Source: Anomaloglossus baeobatrachus (taxonomy: Eukaryota > Chordata > Amphibia > Anura > Aromobatidae). From it: DNA of 64,000 nucleotides. The first letter of the stretch is position 1. Every line of letters starts with the position of its first letter. Shown here piece after piece: positions 31,178-43,000 of the stretch. The translations under genes and the position numbers were made by a program. The notes beneath the pieces were generated by a model. It had not been told where the DNA came from. It saw only the letters and a list, made by a program, of their open reading frames with translations, and did no database searches. Location: assembly GCF_048569485.1 (NCBI RefSeq), contig NC_134357.1:478603260-478667259 (forward strand). The letters run 5' to 3'.

Positions 31178-34004
31178 GAGAGAATCTGTCAGCAGGTTTT
31201 TGCTATGTAATCTGAAAGCACCATGATGCAGGAACTTTGACTTCAGCAATGTGTTACTTACTGGGCTGTGTTAATATGGTTTCAATAAAATCAGTGTTTT
31301 ATCAGCAGATTATCATCACTGGACTGGTTATCTCATGCCTCATGGTCCTCTTGCTCAGTATAATTCCACAGCACCAATGATTGGCAGCTTTTTGTCAATC
31401 AACTGTGTACACCGAAAGCTGCCAATCAGTGGTGTGGGTGAGGTTATACACAGCTTAGCATTTTGAGCTCTGCTATAGCTGCAGCAGAAAAGAAGGGAAT
31501 TTTGTTTACTTACCGTAAATTCCTTTTCTTCTAGCTCCAATTGGGAGACCCAGACAATTGGGAGACCCAGACAATTGGGTTGTATAGCTATGCCTCCGGA
31601 GGCCACACAAAGCATTACACTAAAAGTGTAAAGCCCCTCCCCTTCTGCCTATACACCCCCCGTGCTCACGGGCTCCTCAGTTTTGGTGCAAAAGCAAGAA
31701 GGAGGAAAAAATTATAACTGGTTTAAAGTAAATTCAATCCGAAGGAATATCGGAGAACTGAAACCATTCAACATGAACAACATGTGTACACAAAAAACAG
31801 GGGCGGGTGCTGGGTCTCCCAATTGGAGCTAGAAGAAAAGGAATTTACGGTAAGTAAACAAAATTCCCTTCTTCTTTGTCGCTCCATTGGGAGACCCAGA
31901 CAATTGGGACGTCCAAAAGCAGTCCCTGGGTGGGTAAATAATATCTCATAATAGAGCCGTAACCGGCTCCGTCCTACAGGTGGGCAACCGCCGCCTGAAG
32001 GACTCGCCTACCTAGGCTGGCATCTGCCGAAGCATAGGTATGCACCTGATAGTGTTTCGTGAAAGTGTGCAGGCTCGACCAATCCTGAACTAAGGCGTCT
32101 GCCGCCAGAGCTCTGTGATCTTGAGACCGTGCCATGAACGTCGGGACCTTGTTGTTGTGCCGGGACGCCATTAGGTCGACGTCCGGCATGCCCCAGCGGC
32201 AACAGATCTCCTGAAACACGTCCGGGTGAAGGGACCATTCCCCTGCGTCCATGCCCTGGCGACTGAGAAAATCTGCTTCCCAGTTTTCTACGCCCGGGAT
32301 GTGAACTGCGGATATGGTGGAGGCTGTGGCTTCCACCCATAGCAGAATCCGCCGGACTTCCTGGAAGGCTTGCCGACTGCGTGTCCCGCCTTGGTGGTTG
32401 ATGTATGCCACCGCTGTGGAGTTGTCTGACTGAATTCGGATCTGTTTGCCTTCCAGCCACGGCTGGAACGCCTTTAGGGCAAGATACACTGCCCTGATCT
32501 CCAGAACATTGATCTGAAGGGAGGACTCTGTCTGAGTCCAAGTCCCCTGAGCCCTGTGGTGGAGAAAGACCGCTCCCCACCCTGACAGGCTCGCGTCCGT
32601 CGTGACCACAGGCCAGGATGGGGGCAGGAAGGATTTCCCCTTCGACAGAGAAGTGGGAAGAAGCCACCACTGAAGGGAAGCTTTGGCTGCCCGAGAAAGG
32701 GAGACGTTCCTGTCGAGGGACGTCGACTTCCTGTCCCATTTGCGGAGAATGTCCCATTGAAGTGGGCGTAGATGAAACTGCGCAAAAGGAACTGCCTCCA
32801 TTGCTGCCACCATCTTCCCTAGGAAGTGCATGAGGCGCCTCAGGGGGTGTGACTGACCATGAAGGAGAGATTGCACCCCTGTCTGTAGTGAACGCTGTTT
32901 GTTCAGCGGAAGCTTCACTATCGCTGAGAGAGTATGAAACTCCATGCCAAGATATGTCAGTGATTGGGCCGGTGTCAGATTTGACTTTGGAAAATTGATG
33001 ATCCACCCGAAACTCTGGAGAGTTTCCAGAGCAATGTTCAGGCTGTGTTGGCATGCCCCTTGAGAGGGTGCCTTGACCAGAAGATCGTCTAAGAAGGGAT
33101 CACCGAGTGTCCCTGAGAGTGTAGGATTGCCACCACTGTTGCCATGACCTTGGTGAAGACCCGTGGGGCTGTTGCCAGGCCAAAAGGTAGTGCCACGAAC
33201 TGAAGGTGTTCGTCCCCTATGGCGAAGCGCAGGAAGCGCTGATGCTCTGGCGCAATTGGTACGTGGAGATAAGCATCTTTGATGTCTATTGATGCCAGGA
33301 AATCTCCTTGGGACATGGAGGCGATGACGGAGCGAAGCGATTCCATCCGGAACCGCCTGGTTTTCACATGCTTGTTGAGCAGCTTTAGGTCCAGAACGGG
33401 ACGGAAGGATCCGTCCTTTTTTGGCACCACGAACAAGTTGGAGTAAAAACCGTGACCCCGTTGCTGAAGAGGAACCGGGATCACCACTCCTTCCGCCTTC
33501 AGGGTGCCCACCGCCTGCATAAGAGCCTCGGCTCTGTCGGGGGGTGGAGATGTTCTGAAGAAACGAGTCGGAGGACGAGAGTTGAACTCTATCCTGTAAC
33601 CGTGAGATAGAATGTCTCTCACCCATCGGTCTTTTACTTGTGGCAGCCAGATGTCGCAAAAGCGGGAGAGCCTGCCACCGACCGAGGATGCGGTTTGTGC
33701 CTCCTTCGCACAAAGCAAGAAAACTGAGGAGCCCGTGAGCACGGGGGGTGTATAGGCAGAAGGGGAGGGGCTTTACACTTTTAGTGTAATGCTTTGTGTG
33801 GCCTCCGGAGGCATAGCTATACAACCCAATTGTCTGGGTCTCCCAATTGTCTGGGTCTCCCAATGGAGCGACAAAGAAAAACTGATTCTATCACAACCGC
33901 TGCACCCAGGAAAATCAGTGACACATCACTGGATTCAGGGTCTCTGTTCCTACAGCATACTGCTGTCAAGATTCTATAGCAAAAACATGCTGACAAATTC
34001 CCTT
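31178..34004. mobile_element. MITE interrupted by a short DIRS copy
   Basis: The left end AGAGAATCTGTCAGCAGG and the right end, complement of AGGGAATTTGTCAGCATG, are inverted repeats. Both are followed internally by TTTTTGCT and flanked by TTA. The MITE itself is about 440 bp. It is opened between GCAGCAGAAAA and AAACTGATTC by DIRS-b. Confidence 0.75.
31492..33878 (-). mobile_element. short DIRS derivative (DIRS-b)
   Basis: ITRs of 143 bp (31542-31684 and 33720-33862) are identical in a hand comparison. An internal complementary region lies at about 31813-31912. At 2.4 kb it is less than half the size of its relatives. It keeps parts of reverse transcriptase (33560-33060, [27 protein letters not shown]) and RNase H ([13 protein letters not shown]). 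It also keeps a small piece of the recombinase end, so it is broken and non-autonomous. Identical ITRs point to recent mobilisation. It shares ITR sequence with DIRS-e. Confidence 0.9.
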
Positions 34005-34479
34005 TAATACCAGCTAAAGAAAATAATACTATGTTCCTAGAAGCTTTGTGGGATTTATGGAAGTATGATACATGCAGCTTTCTGTCTTGTGAATGCTTGC
34101 TGTCAGTGAATGGATGAAGTTTATATTTGCTTTTATTCAAAAACGGAAAACCTGTCCTGCTTTGCGCACATGTGCATTAAGAAAGGGGTATTTATATCTC
34201 ATAAAGTGAGGGCATATCACTACGATGTGGCATTACTTTTTAAAGGTGTATTCTTAGAATTGAAAGTCACTTCCTATCCATAGGGCATGGAAGAACTTAC
34301 TGATCTCTGCGGGTCAGACCGATGTGACCACCTGCAACCCAAAGAATAAAAGGGCTACATTCATGCTCTTTGTTTCCTTCACTGATGTTTATATTTCTAC
34401 ACGGCATAAGTCATCCCCAGAGGAAAAGTAAAACATGGCTCTATTAAACCCTACCTCTTTCATGTTGTACTAATTCATA
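34005..34479. other. no feature recognised
   Basis: AT-rich sequence without a supported gene or element boundary. Confidence 0.4.
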
Positions 34480-34746
34480 CACACACATGCCGGTGAGGCA
34501 TCAATGTTGACCCCATCGCTGTACCCAGTAGGACATTTTGATTTTTACCATAGTAAAATCGCTTGAGAAAGGTTCTAGTGAACTGAAATGTTGCCAGCTA
34601 CACAGAGGGCCAATAAAGGTAGTTTTATTCTATCATAACTGGAGTGCTCTCTCCCTAATTATTTTTTCTATATACAGTATTAAGCAATTGGAAGGTTGCT
34701 TGGTAGTCCTTGCACCCACATTTGATTTTTTTGGTGCTGCCCATAC

Positions 34747-34805
<59 letters not shown>

Positions 34806-34925
34806 GCTCTTCTATCAACGGCATTTAAATTTCACGGTGCCAGTGAGGCCTCCATGTCGACCCCATTGCTGTACCCAATAGGAGATTGTTATTTTTACTA
34901 TAGTATTGAAGTATATCGTATAAGC
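34480..34925 (+). mobile_element. Penelope-like element remnant with hammerhead-like motif
   Basis: A phrase near 34558-34592 reads CTTGAGAAAGGTTC, then TAGT, then GAACTGAAATGTTGC. It matches the layout of the hammerhead ribozyme motif found in vertebrate Penelope-like terminal repeats, with a stem II of GTTC/GAAC and the GAAA core; the CUGAUGA core is degenerate. It is followed by CAATAAAGG and CTGGAGTGCTCTC and ends near TTTTTTGGTGCTGCCC, all typical of that family as I know it. A partial second copy of the leading sequence (GTGAGGCCTCCATGTCGACC, 34840) lies 348 bp after the first (34492), as expected for tandem Penelope terminal repeats. Confidence 0.6.
34741..34800 (+). repeat. (CATA)n / (TA)n microsatellite
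   Basis: Five or so CATA repeats run into about twenty TA repeats, inside the Penelope-like remnant. The apparent Tyr-Ile frames across it are artefacts. Confidence 0.9.
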
Positions 34926-35789
34926 CTACCGTTCAAAACTTAAAGTCCTCTATTGGGTCTAAAAAAATAAAGTGAAAAATAAAAATAAAGGTTTTACAAA
35001 ATATAAAGAAAAATTGTAAATTTGAATCACTCCCCTTCATTCTCAGGATTGGCGAGGGTCTCATAGGTTGCACCCCAGCAATTGTAAAGTGAAGATAATA
35101 TAGTCCTGCAGCTATGTGAGCAGGACAGGCTTTCGTCAACACAGCAAGCACAGGTCTTCTGAACAGCAAGGACTTTTTTTTTTTCTCCCTCAAAGTTGCA
35201 GAAAGCAACTTAACTCTTTTTATATAAAATTGGAAAAATCCCTTTAAATCAATGTCTTGTTATTTTATATTGTTAGAGATTTAAATCTATTTTTTTTAAT
35301 CTATAATTGTGCTTTTCCGTTCCCAGCTATTCTAACCTTACCATCTACAGCAGGAGATTGCGCTGCCGGACGGATCGTTCTCTGCTAATATATCTTTGCT
35401 CCTAATCTTGCATAGCAAGGTCTTGCAGGCACAGATGAGAGAAGGTCGGAAAAGTTAATGCAACAACTGAAAAGAGACATAAAAACAAAAATGTACTGTA
35501 CTAATGGAAAAATTAACATCTCTCCCCCATTTTACAGTCAGGTATCACATTATTTAAAAAAAATAAATAATAATAATAATAATTAAAAAAAAAAGTTACT
35601 TTCAGTGCAGATACGGTGTTTCAGCCATGAAACACAAAACATTCAAGACTTTTCAAAGCGCCTCGTGCACTTTTTCAAGGACATCTGAAGGATTAAAACG
35701 GCAATCAATGCAGAATGAAAGGCTGAACACTGCTGCCACCTATTAGTCAAAAAAAGGTAGTGCAGAGTGATAAAATCCCGGTCTGACTC
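34926..35789. other. no gene recognised
   Basis: AT-rich sequence with short A, T and AAT runs (for example near 35553-35595). Nothing further can be supported. Confidence 0.4.
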
Positions 35790-36405
35790 TAGAGTTGGAG
35801 TGGGGTGCACAACCGTTTTAGTGCTGAGGGCCACACTGAACCAATCCAGGGGGCTACCATAAAACATATATGGCAAGTTGGACTACGACCTTCCACATCT
35901 TCTCCCGTTCTCACGCTCTCTTAAAGTTGCTGAAAACGTACGTTACTTACATTGCATATTGACCTCTCTACCTGTTTGTGCCACGCAAGGGTCAGGAAAC
36001 CCCCATTCTGTAGATATATGGGGGTCCTGGAGATGGCCACTCAGTGTACCATTAGTAGATAATGGCCATAAACATTAAATACCTGTTTGGCCGACCACCT
36101 TTTCCCTACTGGCTTTGCCTTTGTTCCCTATGGGGAATAAAAGTAGCTGCCAGGAAGTGCTGGAGGTGGTTTATACCCCGACAGAACAAAAAGTAGTGGC
36201 GTAAAAGATAGAAACAAACTGAAATGCTAAAAATGCAATAAAAAGTGATCACTCGTCAGGAAGGGTTAATCAAATACGTATAATGGTCTCGTGTCTTCTT
36301 TCTGATATACGCAGAGAAGCATGTCTGTGGTCAGATGGTCGGGGGGCTGCAAATAATGACATTATAGGCTACTTGTAGCCCCCAGGTTGTGCACCCCTGA
36401 TGTAG
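35790..36405. mobile_element. hAT-like MITE
   Basis: The ends GTGGGGTGCACAACC (about 35799) and GGTTGTGCACCCCTG (about 36385) are inverted repeats of a form common to vertebrate hAT elements. The interior has no transposase. It lies downstream of the ABCA5 stop codon on the gene's strand. Confidence 0.6.
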
Positions 36406-36941
36406 AGAGGTAAGGATTTCCTCTAACACCATACAGGTAGGGGGAAGGTACATGGGGGGCACTTTGAGGGGGGTTCTAGAACTTTTAATATCTAAATAAA
36501 TATCTAAAGTTTCTAAATTTGGTTCTCAGTAACAGATCCCAAGGACGGAGCTGAAGCGAGACGGGGGCATTGTTTGCTGTCCTTACGTTGTAAAAACAAT
36601 CAAGGGGGCGAGGAAGACTTGGGGGTCATACGAGGTGACCGTTCATATAAGTTACAAGACGATGGGGTAGTAGTCACAGTGCTGGAATGCCTGCAACAGA
36701 TAAAGCACTACATTTGTATGATCCCTTGAAAACCTGAATTTCAGAGCCCTCCTTTTTTCAAGTAAGCGCAGCACTTGGGGTATACAGACGCAGCGCGGTC
36801 CTCAAAGACATCCTCAGCTGGGAAGGGGTGGGTATCACCGCACCAAAACACCGTGCCGTTATGGTCCCTAGGGCAAGAGTTGAAGCGGAGCCGCTTTATA
36901 GACTTGCATGGGTGTAGTTTTTTGGGTTTTTTATGCAGCGC
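36406..36941 (-). other. probable ABCA5 3' untranslated region
   Basis: Sequence immediately downstream of the ABCA5 stop on the minus strand. No AATAAA is present on that strand in this stretch. The variant ATTAAA (36484-36489) about 455 bases after the stop is the nearest candidate polyadenylation signal, but its downstream sequence is not GU-rich. The true transcript end is not determined. Confidence 0.4.
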
Positions 36942-37046
36942 TCAGAAGGCAACTCTATCCTCCTGTCTCCTGTTCCAGCAGAGGGTGCTGTTCATGGTGC
37001 CGAAATTGTCTTCTTCTTCCTGCTCCTTGGCAAGTTCAATGAACAC
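36942..37046 (-). CDS. ABCA5: ABCA5 terminal exon
   Basis: It encodes [20 protein letters not shown] followed by [14 protein letters not shown] and a TGA stop at 36942-36944. The acceptor is CATTCGCAG at 37047-37055. The previous exon is 13,957 bp away. Confidence 0.94.
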   Translation of the reverse strand: MFIELAKEQEEEDNFGTMNSTLCWNRRQEDRVAF

Positions 37047-40000
37047 CTGCGAATGAAAAGGTAAAAAGGAATTGGTATGTCGCAGATATGTGTACATGGG
37101 ATGTACATGTAAGACGTCAAATACCCTCAGCAAGGCATCAATAAGAACCTATAAAGATGGGAATAAACCTTTAAAGTATTGTGGACTAACATCGAACAGG
37201 AACCAGAACCTCAAACAGCATTGACTGTATTTAAAATAGTCATAATGTGATTAAATAACAGAAAAGAGGAAAGAAAATAAGATTTTTTCTACAAGCGTCC
37301 CAATATAATCTTTCTTCTTTGCCTTACTGACAGTAAAATGCTTTAAAGGGCTAGTCCCATCTCCAAGATCCTATCCCAATATATAGTAGGTGTAGTAATA
37401 ATAATATTAGCAAACACCTACAATTAGAAAAAGAGAATTTTGTTTACTTACCGTAAATTCTTTTTCTTATAGTTACGTATTGGGAGACCCAGACCATGGG
37501 TGTTTAGCTTCTGCCTCCGGAGGACACACAAAGTACTACACTTAAAAGTGTAGCTCCTCCCTCTGAGCTTATACACCCCCTGGTGAGCCAGTCCCAGCCA
37601 GTTTAGTGCAAAATCTGAAGGAGAATAGCCACCCACAAGTAGAACAGAGCAAGAACCGGAACAACCGGAGACTCTGTCCTCGACAACAGCCGGTGATAAC
37701 ACGCGGAACAAGAAAATTGCCAACAGGCAGGGAGCTGGGTCTCCCAATACGGAACTATAAGAAAAAGAATTTACGGTAAGTAAACAAAAATTCTCTTTTT
37801 CTTTATCGTTCCTTTGGGAGACCCAGACCATGGGACGTTCCAAAGCAGTCCCTGGGTGGGAATAAACAGAAAAACTAAGAAGTAGGCGGAACCTAACTTC
37901 ACAAGTGGAAGACAGCCGCCTGAAGGATGCGTCTGCCCAAGCTCGCATCTGCCGAAGCATGAGCATGCACTTGGTAGTGCTTTGAAAAGGTATGCAGGCT
38001 AGTCCAAGTGGCAGCCTGACAGACTTGTTGAGCCGTAGCCTGGTGCCTAAAAGCCCAAGAGGCACCGACAGCTCTGGTCGAGTGTGCTTTGATCCCCGGC
38101 GGGGGAGGCACCTGAGTACTCTGGTAGGCGTCCGAAATGGTCGATCTAATCCAACAGGCCAAGGTCGGCTTAGAAGCAGGGAGACCCTTGCGCCGCCCTG
38201 TGGTTAGCACAAAAAGAGAGGTGCACCGCCTAAGCGCAGTGGTGCGAGACACATAAATCCGGAGAGCACGCACCAGATCTAGAGTATGCAGCGCTTTTTC
38301 AAAGCGATGAACAGGTGCCGGACAGAAGGAAGGCAAGGAAATGTCCTGGTTAAGGTGGAAGGGAGAGACCACCTTAGGAAGAAAGTCCGGAGTCGGACGG
38401 AGAACCACCTTGTCCTGGTGAAAAACCAAAAAAGGTGACTCCGAGGAGAGCGCAGCCAAATCAGAGACTCTCCTGAGAGAAGTTATGGCAACTAGAAAGG
38501 CCACTTTTTGAGAAAGACGATACAAAGAAACCTCCCTAAGGGGCTCAAAAGGGGGTTTCTGCAATACCGTGAGGACCAAGTTAAGGTCCCAGGGATCCAA
38601 GGGCCGCCGATAAGGCGGAATGATGTGAGACGCGCCTTGCATGAAGGTGCGGACCTGAGCCAGCCGGGCGAGACGCCGCTGGAACAGCACTGATAGAGCT
38701 GAGACTTGTCCCTTGAGAGAGTTGAGGGACAGTCCTAGCTGCAGACCGGACTGTAAAAAAGACAGAAGGGTCGGCAAGGAGAATGGCCAATGAGGATGGC
38801 CGGAAGAGCGTCACCAGGACAGGAAAATTTTCCAAGTCCTGTGATAGATCTTGGCGGAGGAAGACTTACGGGCCCGAGTCATAGTGGAGATGACTTCAGG
38901 AGGAATACCAGAAGCCGTCAAAATCCAGGACTCAAGAGCCACGCCGTCAATTTGAGGGCCGTAGAATTCGGGCGGAAAAACGGACCTTGCGAGAGTAGGT
39001 CTGGATGGTCCGGAAGATGCCACGGCATCTCTACAGACAGTTGGAGCAGGTCCGGATACCAAGCTCGCCTGGGCCAGTCCGGTGCAATGAGGATGACTCG
39101 ACGGCCCTCCATTCTGATCAGAACTCTGGGCAAGAGAGCTAGAGGGGGAAACACGTAGGACAGACGAAACTGGGACCAGTCTTGAACCAGAGCGTCCGCG
39201 GCGAACGCCTGAGGATCGTGGGAGCGAGCCACGTAAACCGGAACCTTGTTGTTGTGACGGGATGCCATTAGGTCCACGTCCGGAGTGCCCCATTTGTGGC
39301 AGATTGACTGAAACACTGCCGGGTGCAGGGACCACTCGCCACCGTCCACGGATTGATGGCTGAGATAATCTGCCTCCCAGTTTTCCACGCCTGGGATGTT
39401 GACTACGGATATGGTGGACTTGGAGTCCTCCGCCCATTGAAGGATGCGTTGTACCTCCATCATTGCCAGGCGGCTGCGTGTCCCGCCTTGGTGATTGATG
39501 TAGGCAACCGCTGTCGCGTTGTCTGACTGGACTCGAATGTGCCTGCCCGCCAACAGGTGGTGAAAAGCTAGGAGAGCTAGAAGCACAGCTCTGGTTTCCA
39601 GCACATTGATTGAAAAGGCTGACTCGGACGGAGTCCAAGTGCCCTGTGCTCTGTGGTGGAAATATACCGCTCCCCAGCCGGATAGGCTGGCATCCGTGGT
39701 GAGAATCACCCAGGACGGGGTCAGGAAGGAGCACCCTTGGGACAGGGAGAGGGGCCGAAGCCACCACTGAAGAGAGCTCCTGGTCCGTGGCGACAGAGCC
39801 ACTAACCTGTGTAAGGAGGAAGGCCACTTGTCCCAACAGCGGAGAATGTCCAGCTGCAGAGGGCGCAGATGGAACTGGGCAAAGGGAACAGCCTCCATGG
39901 ACGCCACCATTTGACCCAGCACCTGCATCAGGCGCCTGAGGGTATAACGGCGGGGCCTCAGAAGAGAGCGCATCGCTAGCTGGAGAGACTGCTGTTTGAT

Positions 40001-43000
40001 TAAGGGCAACTTCACAAGTGCAGGCAAAGTCTCGAACTGCATCCCTAGGTACGTGAGACTCTGGGTTGGAGTCAGAGTGGATTTGGGAAGATTGACAAGC
40101 CACCAGAATTGGGCTAGAGTGGCGAGAGTGAGCGAGACACTCCACTGACAGTCTGTGCTGGATGGACCCTTGACCAGAAGGTCGTCCAGATAAGGAAGCA
40201 CTGCCAACCCCTGGAGGTGCAGGACCGCAATCACTGCCGCCATGACCTTGGTGAATACCCGAGGGGCCGTGGCTAACCCGAAGGGGAGAGCCACGAATTG
40301 GAAATGATCCTCTCCTATTGCAAAACGTAACCAACGCTGGTGTGAAACTGCGATTGGCACATGTAGATAGGCATCTCTGATGTCGATGGACGCCAGGAAA
40401 TCCCCTTGGGTCATAGAGGCAATGACTGATCGCAGAGACTCCATGCGAAAGTGCCGCACCCGAACATGCTTGTTGAGAAGCTTGAGATCCAGGATGGGCC
40501 GGAAGGTACCGTCCTTTTTGGGAACTAGGAAGAGGTTTGAGTAAAAACCTCTGAACCGTTCCCGAGCGGGAACTGGTACAATCACTCCGTTTGCCTGCAA
40601 GGATGCCACGGCCTGCGAGAAGGCGGCGGCCTTGGAGCAGGGGGGAGTTGAGAGAAAAAATCTGTTTGGCGGGCTGGAAGAGAATTCTATCCTGTAGCCA
40701 TGAGATATGATATATTTCTCACCCACTGATCGGAGACTTGCTTTAACCAAGCGTCGCCAAAGTGGGAGAGCCTGCCACCGACTAAGGACGTGGCTGGAGC
40801 GGGCAGAGAGTCATGAGGAGGCTGCCTTAGTGGCAGAACCTCCTGCGGTCTTCTGCGGACGCGCTTTTGGGCGCCAGTTGGATTTCTGATCCTTAGCTGA
40901 GTTAGCGGACGAGGCGGAAGGCTTAGAGGATGACCAGTTGGAGGAACGAAAGGAACGAAACCTCGATTGATTCCTACCCTGGGCGGGTTTCCTGGTCTTG
41001 GTTTGTGGCATGGAAGTACTCTTCCCGCCAGTAGCTTCCTTAATAATTTCATCCAGCTGTTCACCGAATAGCCGGGAACCAGCAAAAGGGAGCCCAGCAA
41101 GAAACTTCTTGGAAGAAGCATCTGCCTTCCACTCTCGAAGCCACAAGATCCTGCGGATAACAAGAGAATTAGCTGAAGCCACCGCAGTGCGGTGAGCAGC
41201 CTCTAGCATGGCAAACATGGCATAAGATGAAAAAGCTGAAGCCTGAGAAGTTAAGGTAACCATCTCAGGCATAGATTCCATGGTGAGGGAATGCATCTCC
41301 TCTAGAGAAGCAGAGATGGCTTTGAGAGCCGACACTGCTGCAAAAGTCGGGGAAAACGCAGCCCCTGCAGCTTCATACACAGATTTGGCCAGAAGGTCAA
41401 TCTGACGGTCAGTGGAATCCTTAAGTGAGGTGCTGTCAGCCACCGACACAACGGTCCGGGCTGTGAGCCTAGACACCGGAGGGTCTACCTTTGGGGAGTG
41501 AGACCACTCCTTGACCACCTCAGGTGGAAATGGAAACCGGTCATCAGAACCACGCTTTGGAAAGCGTTTGTCAGGACAGGCCCTGGGTTTGGTCACAGCG
41601 GTCTGAAAACTGGAGTGGTTAAAGAACACACTCTTTACTCTCTTAGGCGAGGTAAACTGATGCTTTTCTGCCAAAGAGGGTAGCTCCTCTGAGACTGGCG
41701 GATTGAGATCCAGTACAGAATTAATAGAAGCAATCAAGTCACTAAGATCTGAGTCACCCTCAGAGAAATCGATGGGGTACATAGCCTCCGAGCCCCCCGT
41801 GAGGGCATCCTCCTCATCTTGCGAGTCAGCTCTTGAGAGAGAGCCGCGGGATGAGGAGGGGGAGGAAACCCTGCGCCTTCTCTTAGAAGGACGGGGTCTG
41901 GGACCAGATGATGAATCCTCTGTGAGCTCCGATGGACGGAGGTCAGAGGATAGGAATCCTCTGTCAAGAGTATTAGAGGCACCCTGTGAGGAGGGCTGAT
42001 GCATATTCATCAAAGTCCTGGACAAAAGTCCCATGGACTCAGCAAATGACTGGGATATGGACCTAGAAAAGGACTCTACCCAGGCCGGGGGTTCAGCCAC
42101 AGGTGCAGCAGCAGCCTGAGAGACCACTGGGGGTGAGACTCCAGGCTGTGGCCCCGCCAAGTTAGAGCAACCATCACAATGTGGATAAGTGCTCGGCTCA
42201 TGCAGCAGGAGCTTACATGCAGAGCATACAGAATAAAGCTTTGGAGCCTTGCTCCTTGTGTGAGACATGCTTCTGGAGTGGGGGCTTTGCAGAGAATGAA
42301 CCCCAGGGAGAATATACAGAGGTCTACAACCGGAGACCGGCTGTGGCTTACCAGACCGCTGGGCGCGGTGTTGTGTGCCCTCCAGATCCCGAAGCCCGGT
42401 CCCCCAATGCACAGCACCTCAGCAGAGATGCAGAGTGCAGGATGTCCCAGCGCAGAGTGAACTCTGCCTGAGAAATGGCCGCCGGAGCGAAGAGAGGGGG
42501 CGGGACTAGGGGGCGTTCCTATAGGAGAGCGGGAACTGGAGGGCTATAGAGACCTGCAGGGGAGGAGGGACGCCCCAGCAGTGGGGAGTGTCCCTCCCCT
42601 GTGCAGAACGGCCGCCGGGAGGAGCCGTGCCTGTCCCTCTGCATGAGTGACATGCGAGGGCAGGAAAACGAAACTAGGCCTCCGGCGAAGCCGGGGCCTA
42701 AATTTAAGCGGCAAGGCCGACGCGCAGGCACCATCGGCGCGGTTCTCGGGCAAAAGCTAGATAACCCGCCGGAAATGTCAAAATAAACACATTCAGCATA
42801 CTCTCCCCATACAATAAAGAACCGGGACCCCCAACACATAAACGTCTCAGGTACTTAGCTGCTGAGACGCAGGGCCAGGTCCCTGGGGATGAGTGCTCCG
42901 GTCCAACAGAATCCTCAAGGGGCTGTGGATGGAGACCGGTCTCCTGCCAGGCATGGAGACCGTGCTGGCTCCCACTTCAAGCCAGAGCCCATGAGGGATG

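Noticed and set aside
32008-33054. A long alternative minus-strand frame overlapping the DIRS-b reverse transcriptase region, with similar ones in DIRS-a, c, d and e
   Set aside because: These are shadow frames of the DIRS coding region, rich in Ser, Pro, Gly and Arg as expected from reading GC-rich codons out of phase.
34741-34800. Tyr-Ile repeat peptides
   Set aside because: Translation of a CATA/TA microsatellite.
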